58,828 nt of DNA from the NCBI RefSeq assembly GCF_001654845.1, contig NZ_LXES01000001.1, forward strand, positions 1 through 58,828, given 5' to 3'. Numbering within the stretch: position 1 is the first letter of the stretch; each line of letters opens with the position of its first letter. Shown piece after piece: positions 38,516-46,800 of this stretch. The notes beneath the pieces are model-generated. The model was given only the letters and a program-made list of their open reading frames with translations, searched no databases and was not told the origin of the DNA. This DNA comes from Enterobacter soli ATCC BAA-2102. Its GTDB lineage: Bacteria > Pseudomonadota > Gammaproteobacteria > Enterobacterales > Enterobacteriaceae. The position numbers and the translations under genes were made by a program.

Positions 38516-39343
38516 ATGCGTAACGTTGAATTGAACGCGGCCGTTCGTGCTGAAATAGAAAAAGTGATCGAAGTCTCCGCCTACCTGTGGCAACGCGAAT
38601 GGGCAGAGCGTAATGGTGGCAACATCTCGGTAGATTTGACGGATATCTTCGGTGAAGTCCCCTTCAATCTTGACCAGTTCCCGCACTGCCCGCTGTCGAT
38701 GGTGGGGGGTAGCAGCGCCTTCCCGGCCGACAGCGCTGGCCATATTTTCTTTGTGAAAGGTACAGGGGAACGCATTCGCGAACTGCGCGACCCGACACTC
38801 GCAGGTTGTGTGCTGCGTATTGACGACAAAGCACAAGGTTATCACCTGCTGTGGGGCGGTCGCGGTCAGTCTGATTACAAACCCACCAGCGAATTTATCT
38901 CCCATGTCGAAATCATCATGGATAAACAGCGCGCTGGCCGTCCTGACCGCTGTGTGGTGCACACGCATCCACTTGAGCTTATCGCCCTTTCCCACCATCC
39001 AAAATATGCCCATGACAGCAAAGCCTACACCCAGGCCTGCTGGCAGATGCTCCCGGAAGTGCGCGCCTTCGTTCCGCGCGGTATTGGCATCGTTCCTTAC
39101 TGTATGCCAGGCAGTCAGGTAATGGCGGATGGCACAACCACACAGCTGCGCCATCATGATGTGGCCATCTGGGAAAAACACGGCGCCGTCGCCACCGGTA
39201 TTGATGCGTTGCAGGCCTTTGATTTTGTCGATGTCGCCAACAAAGGTGCCAAGCTGCATTTGATGTGTCTTGCAAGCGGCTTCGAGCCTGAAGGCGTAAG
39301 CATGAACGATATGCGCGAGCTGGAAGAGACGTTCGGGCTTTAA
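38516..39343 (+). CDS. Class II aldolase, rhamnulose-1-phosphate aldolase (RhaD) family
   Basis: A 275-residue zinc-dependent aldolase of the AraD/RhaD superfamily. Visible motifs are WAERNGGNISV (about 24-34), the metal-ligand pair VVHTHPLELIAL (about 144-155) and a third His in WEKHGAVATG (about 220-229). The length equals E. coli RhaD (274), but identity is limited and no rhaB, rhaA, transporter or regulator is adjacent. The sugar phosphate cannot be named. GAGG five bases before the ATG. Monocistronic, closed by a strong hairpin. Confidence 0.85.
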   Translation: MRNVELNAAVRAEIEKVIEVSAYLWQREWAERNGGNISVDLTDIFGEVPFNLDQFPHCPLSMVGGSSAFPADSAGHIFFVKGTGERIRELRDPTLAGCVLRIDDKAQGYHLLWGGRGQSDYKPTSEFISHVEIIMDKQRAGRPDRCVVHTHPLELIALSHHPKYAHDSKAYTQACWQMLPEVRAFVPRGIGIVPYCMPGSQVMADGTTTQLRHHDVAIWEKHGAVATGIDALQAFDFVDVANKGAKLHLMCLASGFEPEGVSMNDMRELEETFGL

Positions 39344-39371
39344 TCCTCCAGCAAGCAGCAATGCTGTTCCC

Positions 39372-39402
39372 CGCAGGCAGTGTCAGAAATACACTGCCTG
39401 CG
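39372..39402. terminator. Strong hairpin after the aldolase gene
   Basis: CGCAGGCAGTGT and ACACTGCCTGCG form a perfect 12-pair stem with loop CAGAAAT, 29 bases after the aldolase stop. No T-run follows. Confidence 0.6.
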
Positions 39403-39609
39403 TCGTATTGCCCCCCTGTCCGCATTGCAGCACACATTACCCGATAAAATAATCACCCAGGTAAATAACAACATGCCTGAACTAACAAATAAGAATAACC
39501 TGAAAAACTAAATTGATTTATATCAAGGCTCTTTAAAGCAGCAAGTGGAAAATCATTGGTACTAGGAAAATTCTTATCTGATAAATAATGGAACTGGATA
39601 GAGAATAAT

Positions 39610-39996
39610 ATGGACATTACCCTCCAACGTCTTGATTTTAGTACGCAATCGCTGGCAATTATGGATGAGATTACGCACGATACGCATCCCGCCACTGACC
39701 GCGGTAAAGAGGCAAAAACGATGCTGAAAACCTACGCGGTATCAACCTCTGCGGCCATGAAACGGCTGAACAAAGTGTTCCTTAAAAAGGGGCAGAAAGT
39801 TCACAAAATACGGGATAAACGCGCCCAGGATGTACTGGGTAAATATTGTATAAAAGATATCATGACCGGCGATATTATTTCATTTTCCAGCCAGCTGACC
39901 GACTGGTTAAAAGAGGAGTGGTTGCTGGGGTATGAGGAGTTCGTCACCGACGAAAATACCAACATGGATGGATATCAACAATGTACAGGCCAATAG
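39610..39996 (+). CDS. Hypothetical protein
   Basis: A 128-residue predicted cytoplasmic protein. It is helical and basic in the middle (KRLNKVFLKKGQKVHKIRDKRAQ, about 50-73) and acidic at the end. No signal peptide, no membrane segment and no family recognised. The start has only a weak GAGA-type ribosome-binding site. The 266-bp upstream region is AT-rich. The basic stretch could bind nucleic acid, but that is a guess. Confidence 0.6.
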   Translation: MDITLQRLDFSTQSLAIMDEITHDTHPATDRGKEAKTMLKTYAVSTSAAMKRLNKVFLKKGQKVHKIRDKRAQDVLGKYCIKDIMTGDIISFSSQLTDWLKEEWLLGYEEFVTDENTNMDGYQQCTGQ

Positions 39997-40064
39997 TGGT
40001 TGTTCTGTTCATTCTCCTGACGCTCGCGGCCCTGGTCGAAATAGGTTATTTAACACTCGGGTGA
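39981..40064 (+). CDS. Possible 27-residue membrane peptide
   Basis: MYRPIVVVLFIL followed by LTLAALVEIGYLTLG is a single hydrophobic helix with a basic N-terminus. Its ATG overlaps the last 16 bases of the upstream gene in another frame, so it would be translated by coupling. There is no clear Shine-Dalgarno sequence of its own. Confidence 0.35.
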   Translation: MYRPIVVVLFILLTLAALVEIGYLTLG

Positions 40065-40192
40065 TCAGGTGCTGAAATATCATGCGCGGGAAGTCGCTGA
40101 CCATTTACAGTTTTTTCCTAAAGCCTTCCCCGCATTCATTATGCCATTCTTAATCACGCTCATAATACGAAAACGTTAATTGAGGATGAATG

Positions 40193-40549
40193 ATGAAAAA
40201 AACAATTATTGCATTATCTGCCGTTCTGCTGGCTTCTCCTGTTTTTGCCGCGACCACACATGCAACCGACGATACCGTTGCTGCCGCTGCGGCTAATGCC
40301 AACGATGCGAAGCAAAAGCTGCACGAAGAGCAGAACAAGGGCGAAGAGCTTAAGCTGAAAAAGCAACATGCCGCTGAAGGAAAGAGCGATAGCTTTTCCA
40401 GCAAGGTGAGTGAAGACTCCCAGAAAGCCTGGCATAAAACCAAAGAAGGCACCGAGAAAGGTTGGGATGCAACCAAAGAAGGGGCTGAAAAAGGCTGGAA
40501 CAAAACCAAAGACGGTGCAGCCGAGCTGGAAAAGAAAGTCACTGAATAA
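40193..40549 (+). CDS. Secreted Lys/Ala/Glu-rich protein with 11-residue repeats
   Basis: A 118-residue periplasmic protein. A clear signal peptide (MKKTIIALSAVLLASPVFA) is followed by a hydrophilic helical region. Three near-identical 11-residue units occur at the C-terminus (KAWHKTKEGTE, KGWDATKEGAE, KGWNKTKDGAA). The unit resembles late-embryogenesis-abundant (LEA) repeats, so an amphipathic helix or desiccation/stress-chaperone role is possible. The second of two ATGs fits better with GAGG seven bases upstream. Followed by a terminator; monocistronic. Confidence 0.8.
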   Translation: MKKTIIALSAVLLASPVFAATTHATDDTVAAAAANANDAKQKLHEEQNKGEELKLKKQHAAEGKSDSFSSKVSEDSQKAWHKTKEGTEKGWDATKEGAEKGWNKTKDGAAELEKKVTE

Positions 40550-40556
40550 TGTCCGG

Positions 40557-40583
40557 AAAGGTCGCGAAAGCGGCCTTTTTTAT
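40557..40583 (+). terminator. Terminator after the repeat protein gene
   Basis: AAAGG-CGC-GAAA-GCG-CCTTT stem (single-base bulges) followed by TTTT, directly after the stop. Confidence 0.85.
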
Positions 40584-40781
40584 TTCCCCGCCCTTTTCCC
40601 TTTATCCCACCAGAAACCGCTACTATTGAAGCGTAAAGACCGCACGTTCTTCATCCCCTGAAGAGAGGTTCACGCCGCCTGAAAGTAGACCCGACCTTTT
40701 TAAGCCGGGTTTGCTGTTGCGGGCCGAATAAAATCTCTGCTCCAGGCGTTAACACTATGCCGGATTGATGGAGAGCCTTGT

Positions 40782-41357
40782 ATGACGCGTTTTACCACCC
40801 TGTTGATTGTCATTTTATTCAGCCCGATGCTGCTTGCGGCACCCGTTCACTATGACATCGACCAGCAAAAAACAGGCATTGTGCTGTCGTGGCGCGCATT
40901 TGGCGGGATCCTTTCCCAGGCGTGGCTGAAAGACGTCACCGGAAAAGTCACCCTCGATCCTGATAACGAATTTAATGACCAGATCCAGGTGACGATCCCG
41001 GTGGCGACGCTGGTGGCGTCCAACAGCCTTCTCACCTGGCAGCTCAAAAGTAATATGTTTTTCGACGCCGCGCGCTACCCGACAATCGCCTTTATCAGCG
41101 ACCGGGTCGTTACCCTTCAGAAAGGACATTTTCGGGTATTTGGCGTGCTGGACGTGAGGGAGATACGTCGTCCGGTCATTCTGGACGTCACGCTTGAAGA
41201 ACAATCTCCGTCGTCTTTGACGCTGAATGCCACCACCGCCATCTCGCGTTCGGCATTTGGTCTGGACCGTTTTGCGCTGGTTGTGGACGACCGCATTGCT
41301 ATCGATATCAATATTGGCGCGCATCCGCAGCCCGGGTCAGCCAATCACCCGCAGTAG
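40782..41357 (+). CDS. YceI-family secreted protein
   Basis: A 191-residue protein with a signal peptide (cleavage near LLAA-20) and a lipocalin-like YceI fold: VHYDIDQQKTGIVLSWRAFGG, then QVTIPVATLVASN, FDAARYPTIAF, and RSAFGLDRFALVVDDRIAIDINIGA. Family members bind isoprenoid chains in the periplasm and respond to pH, osmotic or oxidative stress. The last 21 bp overlap the 3' end of the convergent anti-sigma gene. An ECF sigma/anti-sigma pair next to a YceI gene recurs in proteobacteria, so it is a candidate target of that sigma factor. Confidence 0.88.
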   Translation: MTRFTTLLIVILFSPMLLAAPVHYDIDQQKTGIVLSWRAFGGILSQAWLKDVTGKVTLDPDNEFNDQIQVTIPVATLVASNSLLTWQLKSNMFFDAARYPTIAFISDRVVTLQKGHFRVFGVLDVREIRRPVILDVTLEEQSPSSLTLNATTAISRSAFGLDRFALVVDDRIAIDINIGAHPQPGSANHPQ

Positions 41358-42125
41358 CGCCTGCGCCGTTGCCTGGAGTTCGGAGGCCGGGTTTCGGCCA
41401 ATCAGGACATACTGGTGCCCGCGATGATTCCACCAGGCAAGGTTCATGCTGTGCCGTTTTTCCTGTTTCACCGGCGTTGTTTCTCCCACATCCGTGGCGG
41501 AAATACACAGCGCCATCGGGCCATAATCGTGATGGAGCCAGGCAATCTGCGCAATCGAGGTGCTTTCGTAACGTAAAATACGCACCATCTTCAGTTCTGC
41601 CCCCGGCAGCATCAACTGCTGTTCATTCAGTTGCAGCCCCAGATCCTGCGCGGTGCGGGCCAAACCACGTTTAAGCACCGGCGCGGCGCTGTCAGCGTCC
41701 ACCAGCGTTTCGGTACTGTAAAGCGACATATATTGCGCCTCCAGATCGCGGATCTGCGCACTCTCGTCGCCCTCTCCCGACGTTGTTCGCACCAGATATC
41801 CCACGCCGGTTCCCAGCACCAAAAAGCTCAGCGATGCCGCAATCAACGCACGGCGGCTGACGCGTGCCTGCGGCGGTGGATTGGCGGCCAGATGTGCCTC
41901 CAGCCGTTCCTGCATTCGGGCCAGCGGCGCTTCATCAAGTAACGGGGCAAACGCACGTTGATAATCCTGATGGCTTTTGCGTAATTCTTCCGTACGCCCG
42001 GCAAGCTGCTCATCATGTTGCAGATACTGTTCAAACTGACGCGCATCCTCGCTTTCCATCTCGCCATCCAGCCAGGTGACAATGGCATCGTCGTGATACG
42101 GGGGAGTAAAACGGGTCGCTTTCAA
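41337..42125 (-). CDS. Membrane anti-sigma factor
   Basis: A 262-residue protein. A cytoplasmic N-terminal domain (about 1-90, DDAIVTWLDGEMESEDARQFEQYLQHDEQ) fits the anti-sigma helical bundle but lacks the HxxxCxxC zinc motif. One membrane helix (about 93-112) and a periplasmic domain (about 115-262) follow. The ATG overlaps the sigma-factor stop (4 bp), the usual arrangement that keeps the two in balance. The periplasmic part should be the stress sensor. Its 3' end overlaps the YceI gene. Confidence 0.85.
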   Translation of the reverse strand: MKATRFTPPYHDDAIVTWLDGEMESEDARQFEQYLQHDEQLAGRTEELRKSHQDYQRAFAPLLDEAPLARMQERLEAHLAANPPPQARVSRRALIAASLSFLVLGTGVGYLVRTTSGEGDESAQIRDLEAQYMSLYSTETLVDADSAAPVLKRGLARTAQDLGLQLNEQQLMLPGAELKMVRILRYESTSIAQIAWLHHDYGPMALCISATDVGETTPVKQEKRHSMNLAWWNHRGHQYVLIGRNPASELQATAQALLRVIG

Positions 42126-42637
42126 GAGCGTTTCTCCTTTGCAGTGGGCGGCAGGTCAAACGACTTCACCAGCGTCGCGCGCGCGGTGGCTAAACGGCTC
42201 ATGATCGTGCCAACCGGCACCGCTAACGTCTCCGCCGCCTCCTGATAGGTAAACCCTTCGACATACACTAAAAACACGGTATTGCGCTGCACCTCGGGAA
42301 GCGCATTCACCCGCTGCATAATTTGCCGGTAACGCAGGCTGTCATCGTTGCTTTCACGGGTATCTGGCGCTTCCAGTTCATCGCTTTCCACAAACCCCTG
42401 TCCCTGCCGGACACGGCGCGCGCGCAAATCGGACACCCATATCGAATGCAGAATAGAAAAAAGCCACCTGTCGATGCGCGTACCCGGCGTAAACTGCGCG
42501 CTCTTTTCGAGCGCGCGCACGCAGGTGGACTGAACCAGCTCTTCGGCAATATCACGATTTCGCGACAACACCAGCCCGTATCGCCACAGGCGCGTCAGGT
42601 GTGCTGCAAGCTGCTGGCGAACGTCACTGGTTGTGAT
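42122..42637 (-). CDS. ECF-type RNA polymerase sigma factor, apparent ATC start
   Basis: A group IV sigma factor. Region 2 is LTRLWRYGLVLSRNRDIAEELVQSTCVRALEK...GTRIDRWLFSILHSIWVSDLRAR. Region 4 is ALPEVQRNTVFLVYVEGFTYQEAAETLAVPVGTIMSRLATARATL. The first standard start, GTG at 42571, gives 149 residues and cuts into the first helix of region 2. The frame stays open for 22 more codons, and GGAGGAG precedes ATC at 42637, giving 171 residues, the normal size. No ATG, GTG or TTG lies between. I give the long form; the stop and identity are firm, the start is not. Confidence 0.85.
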   Translation of the reverse strand: MTTSDVRQQLAAHLTRLWRYGLVLSRNRDIAEELVQSTCVRALEKSAQFTPGTRIDRWLFSILHSIWVSDLRARRVRQGQGFVESDELEAPDTRESNDDSLRYRQIMQRVNALPEVQRNTVFLVYVEGFTYQEAAETLAVPVGTIMSRLATARATLVKSFDLPPTAKEKRS

Positions 42638-42658
42638 TTTCTGCTCCTCCCACGGGAC

Positions 42659-43195
42659 TCAGGACTCAGGGTGCCCGTTAATGGCGGCCTGCAAATCGCG
42701 ATACTCTTCGCAGCTTTGGCCGCATATACCGGCAATAACTTTCAGCTGTTCTTTTGCGAGGTCAGGACGACCTTTTACCATCCAGGCTTCGCCCAGGTAT
42801 TCCCGGGCTTTGGCGTAGTTAGGCTCCAGGGCAAGCGAACGCTGGTAATAGCCAATCCCCTCATCCGTACGGCCAAGCTTACGTGTGGCATAGCCCCGGT
42901 AGTTCCAGGCTTCTGCCGTATTGCTGTTTTTCAGGGTATCGAGCAGGTTCAGCGCCGCCTGATACTCGCCTTTTTTCGCCAGATGATAGGCATAGTTGGT
43001 TTTGTCCTGATCGCTCAGACTGCTGGTTTTATCCGGTACACATTTCTGGCTTACGCTGTCGTAGACCTGCCCGGACGGGCAATCAGGCGTTTTACTCTCA
43101 GTACTATTATTACCCATCGCCAGCGCAAGTGGGGATTGCAGGAAAAGCACCAGTGCTGAAACGGCCAGGTAACGAGTCGTGGTCAACGTGTTCAT
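42659..43195 (-). CDS. Secreted TPR-repeat protein
   Basis: A 178-residue protein with a signal peptide (cleavage after about LALA-25), a short Cys-containing stretch (PDCPSGQVYDSVSQKCVP) and three TPR units (about 70-150, including AWNYRGYATRKLGRTDEGIGYYQRSLALEPN). A second Cys pair (ICGQSC) follows. It likely acts as a periplasmic scaffold. The start at MNTLTT has GGAGC five bases before it. It ends 21 bp before the sigma-factor gene, so TPR-sigma-anti-sigma look like one operon. Confidence 0.85.
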   Translation of the reverse strand: MNTLTTTRYLAVSALVLFLQSPLALAMGNNSTESKTPDCPSGQVYDSVSQKCVPDKTSSLSDQDKTNYAYHLAKKGEYQAALNLLDTLKNSNTAEAWNYRGYATRKLGRTDEGIGYYQRSLALEPNYAKAREYLGEAWMVKGRPDLAKEQLKVIAGICGQSCEEYRDLQAAINGHPES

Positions 43196-43881
43196 GTTCT
43201 GCTCCAGGATGAATGCACAGTGGATGTTCATGCCGTTAACGCGCGGACTGGATTTTTTATTCATCATCGGGTGCATTTTTTTCAGCGGAAAAACGAAGCG
43301 GTACCCACAACAGGCAATGTGTATTTTTAATACATATTCATGCTAATTATGATTTAAAAAAATGTGCTAGCAGATTATATTTATCACGCCACTATACTAT
43401 TAAATAATTTAAAACATAATATATCATATTCTCTCATTAATATAATGAGGCTTAAATATCTGTTAAGCTGCCGTTAAGTACTATATAAATAAAATAAGCC
43501 AGCATCACAAAAACAAGGCTCCCTATCGCAAATTCATCACTTTACCTCTAGAGCTATAACGGCATAAAACAAACATAACCAACTGATAGTTAATGACAAA
43601 CATGTCACCATCATTATCCCCCTCATTCGACACTTATTCGCTGGCGCTAAATTTGCGCAATCGTCTTTTTATAGCTATATCCTTTTTATAGGCAATTAAA
43701 TAATAACAACATTCATGAAAGGGCTTTACCGAAAAATAAATACTGAGAATATCGCCATCGACACCAAATAATATGTTTTACGCGCATAGCCACTCTTCAA
43801 ACTGGCGGGCCTCGCTCGCTCTGAAGAAACCAAAAGAGAGTTGCTAATCCAAATAGCATCGCTGCCGGGAGCCGTTACCCT
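43196..43881. promoter_or_regulatory. 686-bp AT-rich region upstream of the giant adhesin
   Basis: No convincing gene. The stretch 43,300-43,750 is dominated by A/T tracts such as TTAAATAATTTAAAACATAATATATC, in contrast to the GC-rich adhesin gene. This fits an H-NS-silenced, highly regulated promoter of a horizontally acquired surface structure. It must contain the promoters of both the TPR operon and the adhesin. I could not pick single promoter boxes with confidence. Confidence 0.6.
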
Positions 43882-46800
43882 ATGAGCAAAATATCTGTCA
43901 TCTCAAAACTGACTGGCGTGGAGTCAACCACAGAAGGCGCTCAGGTCACTCTGACCCACTCTTCTGTCATTAAGCTTCACCTTGAGCGCTCCGATATTGA
44001 TCACTTTGCCCGCAGTAGCAACGATCTGGTTATCACCCTGCACTCCGGTGAAACCATCACCATTAAAAACTTCTACGTTGCGGATGCGCAGGGACTTAGC
44101 CAGCTGGTACTTGAAGAAGATGGCGGACTGCTGTGGTGGGTTGATGATCCTGCGGTGGTACATTTCGAATCCATCGCCTCCACGGATGTATTGCTGGCCG
44201 CTGCGGGTACAGAGTCCGCAACCGGTAGTGCCGTGTGGCCCTGGGTACTTGGCGGCGTTGCCGCGGCAGGGGGCATTGCCCTTGCCGCAGGTGGTGGCGG
44301 CGGCGGTGGTGGTGGCGGTAGCAGTCACGGCGGCAATGGCGGAAACCCTGGCACCGATCCAACAGATCCCACTACGCCGGTAGACCCGACCGATCCTGAT
44401 ACCACCGCCCCTGCGGCCCCGACGATCACCGGTGCCAGTGATAATGTTGGCTCAATTCAGGGGGCGCTCAGTCGCGGTCAAAGTACCGATGATACGCGCC
44501 CTACCTTCAGCGGCGTGGCGGAAGCCGGCGCGAAGGTGACGATTTATGATAACGGTAAGGCCATCGGCACGGTGACTGCGGGCAGCGACGGCAAATGGCA
44601 ATTCACCCCCTCTTCAGATTTAAGCGAAGGCGCGCACAGCATTACCTCAAAAGCCACCGATAGCGCGGGTAACACGGGTCCTGCGTCTCCGCCGTTTACC
44701 GTGATAATAGATACCACACCACCCGCCACACCCGGCGTGCTGAGCGCCAGCGATCACACAACTTCCAGCGCCATTCCGATCCTGAGCGGCCAGTACACCC
44801 ATGCTGGCAAGCCCGTGTTGAGCGGAAAAGGTGACCCGGGCGATACCATCACCCTGTATGACAAAGGGGTGAAAATTGGCGAAACCACGGTAGATGCGAA
44901 AGGTAACTGGAGCTTTACCCCAGGTAAGGCGCTTTCAGAAGGCGCGCACTCCCTGACGCTCACTGAAACCGATCCCGCCGGGAACACCAGCGGCATGTCC
45001 AAACCCCTGAACTTTATTATCGACACTCAGCCACCTGCCACCCCGGTTGCGCAGATTAACGGCACGGGGGATCAGGTCACCGGCACGGCCGAAGCGGGCA
45101 GCATTGTGACCATCAAAAACAGTGCCGGAACGGTGATTGGGACCACTACCGCAGACGGGACTGGCCACTTCACGATTACGCTCTCGCCTGCCCTCACCAA
45201 CGGTGAAAAGATATCGGTAATCGCCACTGACGAAGCCGGTAACCCGAGCACCCCGGCGAACCTGAATGCCCCGGACACCACACCACCGGCCATTCCTGAT
45301 GGCGTCGCGGTATCTCAGGATGGCGCTCACGTCACCGGTACAGCCGAGCCGGGCAGCACCATTATCGTGAAAGGGGAAAATGGCCAGCAAATTGGTACAG
45401 GGACCACCGACAATAACGGTCATTTCGACGTGACCATTTCCCCGCCGCAAAAAAATGGTGAGCTGCTGGACGTCACGGCAACCGACGGCGCAAACAACAC
45501 CAGCCAGCCTGCCCATGCCACCGCGCCGGATACCACCCCACCGGCCGCGCCAACCGACCTGGATGTCTCATCAGATGGCACAGTGCTAACCGGTAAAGCG
45601 GAAGCGGGCAGCACCGTCACCGTGACCAACAGCACGGGCACCGTGGGAACCGCGCTGGTGGACGATCAGGGTAATTTTACAATCACGCTCAACCCGGCAC
45701 AAAACAACGGTGAAACCTTAACCGCGCGGGCAACCGACCCGGCAGGCAATACCGGCGATCCGGCCAGTACCGTTGCGCCAGACACGACACCGGCGCAAAC
45801 GCCAGAGATCATCGGCGTGACGGATAACGTCGCTGACTTCACCGGCAGCGTGACGAACGGCGGCATCACAAACGACAACCACCCTACCATCTACGGTAAA
45901 GGCGAAGCAGGCACCACGCTGGATCTGTACACCAACGGCAATAAAATTGGCTCGACGGTTATTTTGCCTGACGGGACCTGGAGCTTCCCGGCGGATGTGC
46001 ATCTGGTGGAAGGCGGGAACGTCATTACGGCAAAAGCGGTAGACAGCAAAGGCCAGGAGAGCGGCTGGTCCGCCACCTGGAGCATCACCGTTGATACCCA
46101 GGCACCAAACACCCCGGTGATAAGCCAGGTGATTGACGATGCAGCGGCCAGTACAGGGAACATTACCAGCGGGCAGCTCACCAACGACACCACCCCAACC
46201 TTTAACGGCACCGGGGAGGCCGGTGCAACCATTAACATAATGGAAAACGGCAATATCATTGGCACTGCGCTGGTTGCGCCAAACGGGTCATGGACATGGA
46301 CACCGTCCGGTGCCTCTGCCTTCACCACCGGAACACACAACCTGAGTTTTGTGGCCGTGGATGCCGCGGGTAACCACAGCACCACCGCCGCCAGTTTTGT
46401 GCTTAACCTCTCAACGGTGGCCCCTGGCACACCGACAATTGATAACGTCACCGATGACGTAGGCAGCGTGAAAGGCCCGATCACCAGCGGTAAGCCGACC
46501 GATGACACCCAACCCCTTTTCGAAGGGAAAACGGATGTGGGTAGCACTGTTGCTATTTACGATGGCAACAAGTTCCTGGGTAACGCAACGGTCGATGGCT
46601 CCGGCAACTGGAGTTTTACGCCGCCTCTGCCGCTTGGCGAAGGGTCGCACAGCATTACGGCGGTCGCCACTAATGCCGCCGGGAACACAACCACCTCCAG
46701 TCCGTTTAACGTAGTAGTGGATACCATTGCGCCAGATGCCCCGTCCACCCCGGTGGTCACCGTAAACCCGGATGGCACGGACGTCATACTCCCGCCGGGG

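Noticed and set aside
38459..39361. Minus-strand 300-codon frame over the aldolase
   Set aside because: It is longer than the aldolase frame but has no domain; the plus-strand frame has clear RhaD-family motifs and a Shine-Dalgarno sequence.
43196..43881. JUMPstart/ops element before the adhesin
   Set aside because: No GGCGGTAG core is present in the upstream region.
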